The notes under the pieces are model-generated. The model saw only the letters and a program-made list of their open reading frames with translations. It had not been told where the DNA came from and made no database searches. Source: Harmothoe impar (taxonomy: Eukaryota > Annelida > Polychaeta > Phyllodocida > Polynoidae). Taken from it: a stretch of 64,000 nucleotides of DNA. Each line of letters begins with the position of its first letter. The stretch's first letter is position 1. The DNA lies in assembly GCA_947462335.1 (NCBI GenBank), contig OX381720.1, positions 64,253,946 through 64,317,945 on the forward strand, read 5' to 3'. Made by a program: the position numbers and the translations under genes. Below are positions 20,882 through 32,035 of this stretch, one piece after another.

Positions 20882-21571
20882 TCACTGGGGCCTCCGGGGG
20901 GGGGGGGGGCGCCCCATTCGATGTATATCAGTGCAGTCTTGACTTGTCAGACCCGTACCCAAATCAGTTAGAAGGGCTGTAACTGCAGCAGCGGGGGAGT
21001 TAAACCTGGATTCTTTTATGCCCCTGAGAATGATGTTGCACCTTTTTTGAAAAATTAGGTCATACTCCTTCTCTTTTTTCAACTGCCCTATCACTATCCT
21101 GTTGGTGTTGTTTTCACAAACTAGATCTTCGCATATGGTTTCAAGCTTGTCTACCCTGCATTTCAGTAGCTCTAGGTCAGCGACCTTGACCTTGATCACC
21201 TCGATTTCATCGTAGTTCTCCTCGATTCTATTACTGTGGGCATTGACATTTTCCAGCAGTTTTGTTACATGTTCCCCTGATTCTCTGTGTGCTCCTAATA
21301 CCTTGTTGGTATTGGTGATCAGGAGGTTGAGGGTGTCAGTCATGGCAGTGAACTTCGTGTAAAATACACTTTCTAGCTCTTTTATTGACTTGGCACCCGG
21401 GGAGGGCACAACAGATCCATCTACCTCTGGTGGTCGGGGAAATGGAGGGGTAATTTTCGGTGGAGAGGCTGAGGGGATCAAGGCAGCTATCCTACTGAAA
21501 AGGGACGTGCCTCCTCCAGCTTTGGCCGGAGTGGCCTGTAGATAGGCCCCAAGGTCATCGTCGTCAGCCAT
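20882..21571 (-). CDS. LINE ORF1, N-terminal half: coiled-coil RNA-binding protein
   Basis: 229 codons starting MADDDDLGAYLQ. A proline-rich segment is followed by a predicted coiled coil (about residues 60-165, heptad-like KVKVADLELLKCRVDKLETI) and the start of an RRM-like domain (KRCNIILRGIKE). This order is typical of L1-type ORF1p, the nucleic-acid chaperone that coats LINE RNA as a trimer (family knowledge). The frame runs into a 12-13-nt G-run near 20896-20908 on the plus strand and ends in proline-rich junk, so one frameshift there separates it from 20383-20862. It may be a true mutation or a homopolymer sequencing error. Confidence 0.85.
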   Translation of the reverse strand: MADDDDLGAYLQATPAKAGGGTSLFSRIAALIPSASPPKITPPFPRPPEVDGSVVPSPGAKSIKELESVFYTKFTAMTDTLNLLITNTNKVLGAHRESGEHVTKLLENVNAHSNRIEENYDEIEVIKVKVADLELLKCRVDKLETICEDLVCENNTNRIVIGQLKKEKEYDLIFQKRCNIILRGIKESRFNSPAAAVTALLTDLGTGLTSQDCTDIHRMGRPPPPRRPQ

Positions 21572-22040
21572 TGTTGCTCAACTTATTCAGATTATAAATA
21601 CTATATGTGTATAAATAATGAGAAATAATGTTATGCGTCACAGGCCTCTTGAATGTATATAGGCAGTGAGGGAGCAGTGAGGGAGCAGTGAGTAGTGTCT
21701 TAAGTATGGCTGTATATGGGCCGAGGTACGCAGAGGTGACAGGTACAATAATAACACAGGTAGGCTTAGTGGTAGTAGGTGGGTCAGTGTTGTAGGTATG
21801 GGCAGTGACCCTTATTTCCACTCACGATTCTCGGTGTGCCGGCACGCAGGTATAATTTGTATTAAAATCCTCTTAATCGTCCTTTAGTTAGTTGATTAAA
21901 AGCAGAATTTGATATCCATGTGTCTCAGTCGGTGTTTTCCTCCAGTATTGTTGAGGTAGCACAGGTGGAATATCCTTACAATCTAGAATTAGTGAGAGCG
22001 CCCCAGGCTTCACGTCCTCCCTACGTGGTGGCCATTACAC
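21572..22040 (-). other. LINE 5' untranslated region
   Basis: About 470 bp upstream of ORF1 up to the point where the 41-bp minisatellite resumes. It includes a small duplicated GTGAGGGAGCA word near 21667. The presence of a 5' UTR suggests the copy is not 5'-truncated. Confidence 0.6.
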
Positions 22041-22853
22041 AATAACTACTAACCCCCTGCAGTCTATCTGTACCAGAGGGCTAATACTACTAACCCCCTG
22101 CAGTCTATCTGTACCAGAGGGCTAATACTACTAACCCCCTGCAGTCTATCTGTACCAGAAGGCTAATACTACTAACCCCCTGCAGTCCATCTCTACCAGA
22201 AGGCTAATACTACTAACCCCTGCAGTCCATCTCTACCAGAAGGCTAATACTACTAACCCCCTGCAGTCCATCTGTACCAGAAGGCTAATACTACTAACCC
22301 CTGCAGTCCATCTCTACCAGAAGGCTAATACTACTAACCCCTGCAGTCCATCTCTACCAGAAGGCTAATACTACTAACCCCTGCAGTCCATCTCTACCAG
22401 AAGGCTAATACTACTAACCCCCTGCAGTCCATCTGTATCAGAAGGCTAATACTACTAACCCCCTGCAGTCCATCTCTACCAGAAGGCTAATACTACTAAC
22501 CCCTGCAGTCCATCTCTACCAGAAGGCTAATACTACTAACCCCCTGCAGTCCATCTCTACCAGAAGGCTAATACTACTAACCCCCTGCAGTCCATCTGTA
22601 CCAGAAGGCTAATACTACTAACCCCTGCAGTCCATCTCTACCAGAAGGCTAATACTACTAACCCCCTGCAGTCCATCTCTACCAGAAGGCTAATACTACT
22701 AACCCCTGCAGTCCATCTCTACCAGAAGGCTAATACTACTAACCCCCTGCAGTCCATCTCTACCAGAAGGCTAATACTACTAACCCCCTGCAGTCCATCT
22801 CTACCAGAAGGCTAATACTACTAACCCCCTGCAGTCCATCTGTACCAGAAGGC
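22041..22853. repeat. 40/41-bp minisatellite, right part
   Basis: About 20 units continuing the array of 15128-15420. The first units are the CAGTCTATCTGTACCAGAGGG type found on the left. They then change to CAGTCCATCTCTACCAGAAGG, with 40- and 41-bp lengths from a C4/C5 difference. Continuity of unit type across the LINE shows that the LINE inserted into a pre-existing array. Confidence 0.95.
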
Positions 22854-23204
22854 TCTCATTCGGCCTGTGCCATAGGCTGCATGTACCTGTACTGGATGAC
22901 AGGGGGCGGGGGGCTCTGGGTGGATAAAACACCTTTGAAGTAGATCTCAGTGTGCTGCATGAAAAGGACTTGAAAGGTAAGCAATGTTCAGGTAAACTAT
23001 CAGCTGTATGACTAGCTAGACACAAAACTCATACAGCTTGTGTATAAGGCCATAATGTGCCCACGGTATGTATACTGTACATACACTACTTATCAAAGCC
23101 TACACTGATAACTGTATATTACCTTACACCACAGCTGGCTGTGAGAACAGAAGAAATGGCCTGACTGTATTTTACGTACATGGCTGTATGTTGATGCAGT
23201 CCAT
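22854..23204. other. Spacer with a dispersed repeat
   Basis: The stretch TTTGAAGTAGATCTCAGTGTGC ... GGTAAGCAATGTTCAGGTA (22932-22996) resembles 40513-40580, so it is part of a dispersed repeat. No gene. Confidence 0.55.
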
Positions 23205-24525
23205 TGAGCACACTCTCCTACTGTGGGTGTAAGTCAGATATGGTACATGACATGACAGGACACACTGTCCTACTGTGGGTGTAAGTCAGATATGGTACAT
23301 GACATGACACACTGTCCTACTGTGGGTGTAAGTCAGATATGGTACATGACATGACATGACATGACACACTGTCCTACTGTGGGTGTAAGTCAGATATGGT
23401 ACATGACATGACACTGTCCTACTGTGGGTGTAAGTCAGATATGGTACATGACATGACATGACACACTGTCCTACTGTGGGTGTAAGTCAGATATGGTACA
23501 TGACATGACATGACACACTGTCCTACTGTGGGTGTAAGTCAGATATGGTACATGACATGACATGACACACTGTCCTACTGTGTGTGTAAGTCAGACATGG
23601 TACATGACATGACACACTGTCCTACTGTTGGTGTAAGTCAGATATGGCACATGACATGACATGACACACTGTCCTACTGTGGGTGTAAGTCAGATATGGT
23701 ACATGACATGACATGACACACTGTCCTACTGTGGGTGTAAGTCAGATATGGTACATGACATGACATGACACACTGTCCTACTGTGGGTGTAAGTCAGATA
23801 TGGTACATGACATGACATGACACACTGTCCTACTGTGGGTGTAAGTCAGATATGGTACATGACATGACATGACACACTGTCCTACTGTGTGTGTAAGTCA
23901 GACATGGTACATGACATGACACACTGTCCTACTGTTGGTGTAAGTCAGATATGGTACATGACATGACATGACACACTGTCCTACTGTGGGTGTAAGTCAG
24001 ATATGGTACATGACATGACATGACACACTGTCCTACTGTTGGTGTAAGTCAGATATGGTACATGACATGACACACTGTCCTACTGTGGGTGTAAGTCAGA
24101 TATGGTACATGACATGACACACTGTCCTACTGTGGGTGTAAGTCAGATATGGTACATGACATGACATGACACACTCTCCTACTGTGGGTGTAAGTCAGAT
24201 ATGGTACATGACATGACACACTGTCCTACTGTGTGTGTAAGTCAGACATGGTACATGACATGACACACTGTCCTACTGTGTGTGTAAGTCAGATATGGTA
24301 CATGACATGACATGACATGACACACTGTCCTACTGTTGGTGTAAGTCAGATATGGCACATGACATGACACACTGTCCTACTGTGGGTGTAAGTCAGATAT
24401 GGTACATGACATGACATGACATGACACACTGTCCTACTGTGGGTGTAAGTCAGATATGGTACATGACATGACAGGACACATTGTCCTACTGTGGGTGTAA
24501 GTCAGATATGGCACATGGCATGACT
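23205..24525. repeat. ~52-bp minisatellite with embedded (ACATG)n
   Basis: About 25 units built from CACTGTCCTACTGTGGGTGT, AAGTCAGATATGGT and a run of ACATG pentamers. Unit length changes in 5-bp steps because the number of pentamers varies from two to four. This is a microsatellite nested in a minisatellite. Confidence 0.95.
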
Positions 24526-24766
24526 AGCTGCATGAGTGTTACCCTGCCCTTGGCTTATATAACTCATACAGCAAGTCATCTGTATCATATCTACCACTTA
24601 GTTTGCCACCATGTGCCGCAAAAGTCACATAAAAATCTGATCCTAGAAAAAAAGTGAACTATAATTTTGACATAAAGTCCAGCCTTTTTATATCCAGATC
24701 ATATTAGATATCTAAGTTGTTTTGTTGAGCACACCTCTGTAGAATGTCTATGGACTGGGTAGCCTG
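24526..24766. other. No recognisable feature
   Basis: Nothing recognised. Confidence 0.5.
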
Positions 24767-24914
24767 CCCAGTAAACAAAAAACGTTATACCACATTTTAT
24801 AACGTAATATAACGTTATATAACATTTCTCTAAGGCTCCTTACCATGGCATAACGTTATATCAAGTTTTAAAACGTTATTTTGACGTAAAATAACGTTTT
24901 TTTTGTTAGCTGGG
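24767..24914. mobile_element. ~148-bp MITE rich in AACGTTAT
   Basis: The left end CCCAGTAAACAAAAAACGTT is mirrored by AACGTTTTTTTTGTTAGCTGGG. The interior is several ATAACGTTAT palindromes. No coding capacity. Confidence 0.8.
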
Positions 24915-24984
24915 TGAGAGTGTTGATGTTGATGGCCTTGTTTGGCTGCTGTGTACCTGGATGTCCGGTCACCTTACATGTTCC

Positions 24985-26505
24985 CACCACACCTGTACAG
25001 GTGTACTACCACACCTGCTGTACAGGTGTACTACCACACCTGCTGTACAGGTGTACTACCACACCTGCTGTACAGGTGTACTACAACACCTGCTGTACAG
25101 GTGTACTACCACACCTGCTGTACAGGTGTACTACCACACCTGCTGTACAGGTGTACCACAACACCTGCTGTACAGGTGTACTCCAACACCTGCTGTACAG
25201 ATGTACTACCACACCTGCTGTACAGGTGTACTACCACACCTGCTGTACAGGTGTACTACCACACCTGCTGTACAGGTGTACTACCACACCTGCTGTACAG
25301 GTGTACTACCACACCTGCTGTACAGGTGTACTACCACACCTGCTGTACAGGTGTACCACAACACCTGCTGTACAGGTGTACTCCAACACCTGCTGTACAG
25401 ATGTACTACCACACCTGCTGTACAGGTGTAGTACAACACCTGCTGTACAGGTGTACTACAACACCTGCTGTACAGGTGTACTACCACACCTGTACAGGTG
25501 TACTACCACACCTGCTGTACAGGTGTACTACCACACCTGTACAGGTGTACTACCACACCTGTACAGGTGTACTACCACACCTGCTGTACAGGTGTACTAC
25601 CACACCTGCTGTACAGGTGTACTACCACACCTGCTGTACAGGTGTACTACCACACCTGCTGTACAGGTGTACTACCACACCTGCTGTACAGGTGTACCAC
25701 AACACCTGCTGTACAGGTGAACTACAACACCTGCTGTACAGGTGTACTACCACACCTGCTGTACAGGTGTACTACCACACCTGCTGTACAGGTGTACCAC
25801 AACACCTGCTGTACAGGTGTACTACAACACCTGCTGTACAGGTGTACTACCACACCTGCTGTACAGGTGTACCACACCTGCTGTACAGGTGTACTACCAC
25901 ACCTGCTGTACAGGTGTACTACCACACCTGCTGTACAGGTGTACTACAACACCTGTACAGGTGTACTACAACACCTGTACAGGTGTACTACCACACCTGC
26001 TGTACAGGTGTACCACACCTGCTGTACAGGTGTACTACCACACCTGCTGTACAGGTGTACTACCACACCTGCTGTACAGGTGTACCACAACACCTGCTGT
26101 ACAGGTGTACTACCACACCTGCTGTACAGGTGCACTACCACACCTGTACAGGTGTACTACAACACCTGCTGTACAGGTGTACTACAACACCTGCTGTACA
26201 GGTGTACTACCACACCTGCTGTACAGGTGAACTACAACACCTGCTGTACAGGTGTACTACCACACCTGTACAGGTGTACTACAACACCTGCTGTACAGGT
26301 GTACTACCACACCTGCTGTACAGGTGCACTACCACACCTGTACAGGTGTACTACAACACCTGCTGTACAGGTGTACTACAACACCTGCTGTACAGGTGTA
26401 CTACCACACCTGCTGTACAGGTGAACTACAACACCTGCTGTACAGGTGTACTACCACACCTGTACAGGTGTACTACCACACCTGCTGTACAGGTGAACTA
26501 CAACA
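24985..26505. repeat. 25-bp minisatellite of paired E-boxes
   Basis: About 60 units, mostly ACCTGCTGTACAGGTGTACT + ACCAC, with a shorter form lacking GCTGT in which CACCTGTACAGGTG is a perfect palindrome. Every unit contains CACCTG and CAGGTG. The 25-bp period is not a multiple of three and no frame contains a stop, which explains the giant open frames on both strands. They are not genes. Confidence 0.97.
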
Positions 26506-27600
26506 GGCCAGTATGGGGCGCTGTTTGCTGGGCTCTAATTGGATGCTCACCTTACAGGGAGGTAAAGAGAGAACTCCAAGATGGACACTACATCATTACT
26601 GCTGAAACAAACATCTTGAAGTCATCATGTTCCTGCAGTATTGCATTTTCACAAACCCAAAGCACCTCACCAATAATGTGTATCTCTCAAATAGTATGCT
26701 TTATGACAGAAACCCCCTTTTTCCACAGTGCCAAAGGGAAAAAACTAATTTGGATCAAACTCATATACTTTAGAGGCAGTGACATCCAAGTGTGTTTCAC
26801 CCTAAAAGGGCTGCTCTGTGTTCCTGTGATGAGGAATGCTGCCCTGGTGAATAGAACCAGTGATGCATTCATGTGTCCAGTGTACCAACATGTTAGGGTA
26901 ACATTAGACAAGAATACAGCTCTACAGTACAGCCATGCACCATGCAGCAGTAAAGCACCCTTAGAGGTATATATCCCAGGTATTGGGGGCCCTGGAAGAC
27001 CGTGACCACACATTCACTACATCGTGATTCCCTGCTGAGTAACAATCTTGTGGGATTGATGTACTCTTCAAGGGTTGGCAGGAATGAATGCAGCCCTGGC
27101 AGGACCCACCAGTGCTGCATTGATGCGTCATGACGACAAAGGGGACAGCACTTTAAAGTAGTATTCTGCCCCAATGCTGTTACAGCCAAGGTAGCCTGTC
27201 AGACCTACCGACATGCACCGTGACATAGCAGACATAGGAGACACAGCAGACATAGGATACACAACAACCACACGTAGCTACCACTTCCATTAATACCCCC
27301 GCAGCTTTAGCTGACTTGTTGACGGTAACAGTCTGGGCTGATAACTTGTGTAGGGACGTTTTATATGTGAGAGACAGGGAAACATGTAAAATACCAACTA
27401 CCATATTATGAGAAGCATATACAGGGCAGGAGAAATGAATCAAAGAAGGTAAGATGGTCAATTTGTTCACACGTCACTAACAGTTGTATCACTGAGCTGT
27501 GCAGCCCAATTACCATGACCTCTAACTGACCTGACGTTCACCATATGGGCGCCCTATAGTTTCCTATACTAGTGTTTACATATGAATTAACATACATATC
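26506..27600. other. No gene recognised; dispersed CAGGGCTGCAT-type repeat
   Basis: Contains GATGAGGAATGCTGCCCTGG and AATGAATGCAGCCCTGGCAGG (about 26830-27100), related to a dispersed family seen again near 40160, 50930 and 54690. A short direct repeat of GGAGACACAGCAGACATAGG words is at 27229-27260. No gene. Confidence 0.5.
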
Positions 27601-27601
27601 A

Positions 27602-28925
27602 CCCTGAGCTGCTGCCCTCACCCTGAGCTGCTGCCCTCACCCTGAGCTGCTGCCCTCAGCCTGAGCTGCTCCCCTCACCCTGAGCTGCTGCCCTCACCCT
27701 GAGCTGCTCCCCTCACCCTGAGCTGCTGCCCTCACCCTGAGCTGCTGCCCTCACCCTGAGCTGCTGCCCTCACCCTGAGCTGCTGCCCTCAGCCTGAGCT
27801 GCTGCCCTCACCCTCAGCTGCTGCCCTCACCCTGAGCTGCTCCCCTCACTCTGAGCTGCTCCCCTCTCCCTGAGCTGCTGCCCTCACCCTGAGCTGCTGC
27901 CCTCACCCTGAGCTGCTGCCCTCACCCTGAGCTGCTGCCCTCACCCTGAGCTGCTGCCCTCACCCTGAGCTGCTGCCCTCACCCTGAGCTGCTGCCCTCA
28001 CCCTGAGCTGCTGCCCTCACCCTGAGCTGCTGCCCTCAGCCTGAGCTGCTGCCCTCACCCTCAGCTGCTCCCCTCACCCTGAGCTGCTCCCCTCACTCTG
28101 AGCTGCTCCCCTCTCCCTGAGCTGCTGCCCTCACCCTGAGCTGCTGCCCTCACCCTGAGCTGCTGCCCTCACCCTGAGCTGCTGCCCTCACCCTGAGCTG
28201 CTGCCCTCACCCTGAGCTGCTGCCCTCACCCTGAGCTGCTGCCCTCACCCTGAGCTGCTCCCCTCACTCTTAGCTGCTCCCCTCACCCTGAGCTGCTCCC
28301 CTCACCCTGAACTGCTCCCCTCACCCTTAGCTGCTCCCCTCTCCCTGAGCTGCTGCCCTCTACCTTAGCTTCTCCCTCACCCTGAGCTGCTGCCCTCACC
28401 CTGAGCTGCTGCCCTCACCCTGAGCTGCTGCCCTCACCCTGAGCTGCTGCCCTCACCCTGAGCTGCTGCCCTCACCCTGAGCTGCTGCCCTCACCCTGAG
28501 CTGCTGCCCTCAGCCTGAGCTGCTCCCTCACCCTGAGCTGCTGCCCTCACTCTGAGCTGCTGCCCTCACCCTGAGCTGCTGCCCTCACCCTGAGCTGCTG
28601 CCCTCACCCTGAGCTGCTGCCCTCACCCTGAGCTGCTGCCCTCACCCTGAGCTGCTGCCCTCACGCTGAGCTGCTCCCCTCACCCTGAGCTGTTCACCTC
28701 AGCCTAAGCTGCTCCCTCACCCTGAGCTGCTCCCCTTACCCTCAGCTGCTCCCTCACCCTCAGCTGCTCCCCTCAGCCTGAGCTGCTCCGCCCACACTGA
28801 GCTGCTCCCCTTACACTGAGCTGCTCCCTTCACCCTCCCTGAGCTGCTCCCCTCACCCTGAGCTGCTCCCCCACCCTGACGTGCTCTCCTCACCCTGAGC
28901 TGCTCCCTCACACTGAGCTGCTTCC
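27602..28925. repeat. 19-bp minisatellite CTGAGCTGCTGCCCTCACC
   Basis: About 70 units of 19 bp, with TGCCC/TCCCC variants that alternate in patches, and degeneration at the right end from about 28650 on. The same CTGAGC(T/A)GCTC vocabulary occurs at 6.9-7.5 kb. Confidence 0.96.
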
Positions 28926-30016
28926 TCACCTGAATGTCCACCTTAAGGGGATGAGTGTGAGGTAAGCTGCTGTAACCTCCATGTGACAGGTGAGTAGTGG
29001 CAGCTGTGGGCACTCATGACTCCTATACATTAACCTAGACAGATCTCCAGGTGTGGCAGGGGGTAGTGTAAGCCCTGGCTACTCATTAGTCTGAGTGCTA
29101 CTTGGACACATTATCCAGGTCAATGTGAGCTGCTCACTGTGTGAACCTGAGGGGGTGAGCAGTGGTACAGAAAGGTCCCCCTCCCCCACACACATTAGGA
29201 CCTACTACAGGTGCCCTGCAATACCACAGAGTGTCAGCAACAACATTGCACCCCCATAGTGTTGATCATGCTTGCCCCGTTACAGCACTCACCCCGTGAG
29301 TAGCTCCCTGTACCTTGTGTTTACTCTGCACTTGTCTCAGATGCTGCAGGTAGTTGTTGCTGATGACGCTTCTCTCGGTTATAAGCAGAACTATTTTTGG
29401 TGTTTTTATTTGCGCTAAGCTGAATTTCAATCTGCAAACTACTATTTGGCTCATATGTGAGGTTTAAATGTTCAGAATATGGTAATTTCACTTTTCCGTA
29501 ATTCACTCAAACTCACACCCTGCTTATAGTCAATGTTATACGATAGATGTGTACTGGGGACTAGTGCAGCCTGAAATGTGTACTGACGTGTGATACATGG
29601 GCTCTACTTCCCTGAAGAAATCTTTTATACTGATTAGGAAGCTGGTAAAGAATGATGAGGAATGGTGGTAACAATGTTAGGATCCATTTAGTACTTTATT
29701 TTATATGAATTTTCCAAAAAAGGTTTCAGCCATATAGCACCTTTCATTCTCAATAGCCAATGGGCCAATTTCAGAATGATAATATATCCATTTTGATGTC
29801 AATATGCAATTGAAAACAGATATTTCCCAATGAACTATATATGGACATTATATGAATATCTTCAGAATATGTTTAGACACATGTGTATTGGAATACTGTA
29901 CCCACTCACATTGCAGAGTTAGCAGCCCTTACCATTGAAAATAGCCATTCTGCCATTTTGACTCTAGAGCCATCGTATGGAATACATAATTGAGGACTTC
30001 TGTATTGCATATAATG
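28926..30016. other. No recognisable feature
   Basis: Flank of the virus-like element. Nothing recognised apart from short chance frames. Confidence 0.5.
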
Positions 30017-30022
30017 TATAGA
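30017..30022. repeat. Left target-site duplication TATAGA
   Basis: TATAGA immediately precedes AGTAATATAG, the left end of the element. The same six bases follow the right end at 39628-39633. Polinton/Maverick integrases make 6-bp duplications (established knowledge). Confidence 0.85.
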
Positions 30023-30581
30023 AGTAATATAGTATGTATCGGAACGGGACTATAGTTAACTACTGTTTATTACTCAATCGACCTGCAGCCAATCAGAGGC
30101 CTCCATTTGGTCACGTGACCGGAAGTGACCTACTTAGGGGATTAGTGGTGACGTCACGTGACCTAGTTAGCCAATCAGAGGCCGCCATTTGGTCACGTGA
30201 CCGGAAGTGACGTCATATGACCTACTTATGGACCGGAAGTGACGTCATATGACCTACTTATGGACCGGAAGTGACGTCATATGACCTAATTTAGGATCAC
30301 GTGACCGGAAGTGACCTGATGAGTCACGTGACCGGAAGTGACGTCACATGACCTAATGGCCAACCGGAAGTGAGTGACCTCATTGAGGATCAAGTGACCG
30401 GAAGTGACCTGATTGACCACGTGATCGGAAGAAGAAGAAGAAGAAGAAGAAGTTTTTTGTTTAGGAAGTGAGGGTCTTTAGGATCACGTGACTGGAAGCG
30501 ACGTCGTCACATGAGTGACGCTTTAAGAGACTGCGCGACTTACTAGTAAAAGAAGACGTATGAAAATAAAAACACAACAAT
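30023..30581. repeat. Left terminal inverted repeat of the Polinton-like element
   Basis: 559 bp, inverted relative to 38371-39627. It contains eight CCGGAAGTG words, five TGACGTCA words and several TCACGTGA words, plus a short (GAA)n run at 30428-30452. The inner edge AAGAAGACGTATGAAAATAA...CACAACAAT matches the sequence directly after the death-domain gene's stop codon. Confidence 0.88.
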
Positions 30582-30587
30582 AATTTA

Positions 30588-30660
30588 TTTTATTTTTTTT
30601 ATTTATTTTTTTTATTCTTGATAAACACTCTATTTTTGAAAAGATGCACTCAATCAAGCA
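30588..30660 (-). promoter_or_regulatory. A/T-rich region with poly(A) signals downstream of PolB
   Basis: On the minus strand, just after the PolB stop codon at 30683, several AATAAA hexamers occur in the AT-rich stretch 30588-30625. They would serve as polyadenylation signals for the minus-strand genes. Inferred from sequence only. Confidence 0.5.
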
Positions 30661-30682
30661 ATAACACGCTTATTATTTTTTT

Positions 30683-32035
30683 TCATATCTCTAAAGGACT
30701 CGTTGTCACACCGTCAGAATGCACGCGACGCTTATAATACAAGTAGCGCACGCTGTCTTTCTCTATGGTGTAGGTGACCATCTTGTTTCGCACCACTTTG
30801 AAATTTCTATTTACAGCAATGAGAGTTTTTCGTTGGCGAAGAACATCCAAGAAGTCGTCTGGTTCCTTAGGGTTTTGTTTCTTCTGTACGCCTTTTGCAC
30901 TCCATTTTTTGGATTTTCTTTTACCGGTGTCGCTGACTCGATCGTAGCAAATGTAAGTCTTAGGGTTGAGACTTAGGATCCCGTCACCTTCCCACTCCGC
31001 TTTCATAAGCCCCGAAGTTCTCAGATCGTGAAGGTACCGTCTCTCACAACATCCGCAGGGCAGCGGACACCATTCTCGCACTCTTTCCGTTTTTGTCTTC
31101 ACGAAGAGCTCTAAGTGATTGTCGCACACCGCTGTCGGAAGCCACTTTCGTTTCTCTCTGAAGTACGTCTCTCTCAGGCGAGGTTTGACTAGGTCATCCA
31201 ACGTGTCACCGCTGAGAGCCATGTAAAGACTGTCGGTGTCCATTTGACAAAGGGCATAATCGCGCCGATCGACGAATCTATCCAAGAAGTCGTATGTGAA
31301 CTCTAACATTTTCAACTTCGCGTACTGGTATACCATGAACCCTATTTGAATAGGGAGGTTGTTCTTGACTGTTTTCGGTTGTAGTTCGACTTCAAACAGA
31401 TCGGAACTCAACTCGGACGCCTTTTTGAAGCGCCACGAATTGGCCAATAGTTCGAACTTCCGACTGTCAGTGTATCTCACTGCCGTGTGTTTTTCTTTGT
31501 TGCAGATTTTTTTACCGTACGTAGCGTTTCCCATTAACTTGTAACAGTCTGACAGAATTTTCTCGTTCTCATTCACGTCGCCACGTCTTCGCGCCGCCGT
31601 TACTTCGTCTGCGAAACCGGCAAAGGAGCGTTTAGGTAGGTATTCTACGACCAGCTGCACTTTGGTGACTATTAAACCGTGCTCTAAATACCACTTGAGA
31701 AGCGGCGTTCCCAAGAGAATATTTTTTCCGTGGTAACTCCCTATCAGACATCTCTGAGGCGTGTTCAACAGCTTTTCTTCCTGCGCAAAGTCTGACATGT
31801 GAGGTCCTATGTCCGATTTTGAAACGGTCACGTTCTTGAAAACGGGGGTCATTTCTTCGAAGTAGTCTCGTAGGTGAGGCGGCGTAGTGATGTCCACTTG
31901 AACTAAACCGAACATTTTCTCCTCTTTCACAGCGGAAAGGATGTCGCTCTCGCTCATCGCGTTTCGAGACACTTTCAAAGCGGCAACCTTCCAGCGTTGT
32001 TGGGAGGCCTTAACCCGCTCATCTCGACGCTTCAT
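30683..32035 (-). pseudogene. PolB fragment 3: C-terminal palm and thumb of protein-primed DNA polymerase
   Basis: 450 open codons holding polymerase motif B (LMGNATYGKK, near 31520-31540 on the window) and motif C (MDTDSLYMA, near 31219-31242), then a C-terminal SAKGV segment typical of protein-primed PolBs. The first codon shown (ATG at 32035) is probably internal, because the conserved protein continues upstream in another frame (32435-32019, VVWE ending) and a single-base shift near 32045-32055 separates them. The fragment itself is undamaged. Protein-primed PolB copies linear genomes from a terminal protein at the TIR ends (family knowledge). Confidence 0.9.

Larger units (their letters stand above)
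15421..22040 (-). mobile_element. Full-length LINE (CR1/L2-like non-LTR retrotransposon)
   Basis: A 6.6-kb minus-strand element lying between two parts of one 41-bp minisatellite. From 5' to 3' on its own strand: a 5' UTR (22040-21572), ORF1 (21571-20383, one frameshift), a 1.4-kb inter-ORF region (20382-18990), ORF2 (18989-16071), a 3' UTR, and a terminal (CAAA)n tail at 15423-15434. A short microsatellite tail instead of poly(A), and an apurinic-type endonuclease plus reverse transcriptase without RNase H, fit the CR1/L2/Jockey group. Clade assignment needs a phylogeny. Because ORF2 is open throughout, the copy is young. Confidence 0.9.

Noticed and set aside
15128..22853. CRISPR-like regular repeats
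   Set aside because: Units are contiguous without unique spacers, and there are no cas genes. Eukaryotic minisatellites.
24942..27005. A 687-codon open frame and several overlapping long frames on both strands
   Set aside because: They run through a 25-bp minisatellite without stops in any frame. The periodic peptide and simultaneous openness in many frames show an artefact.
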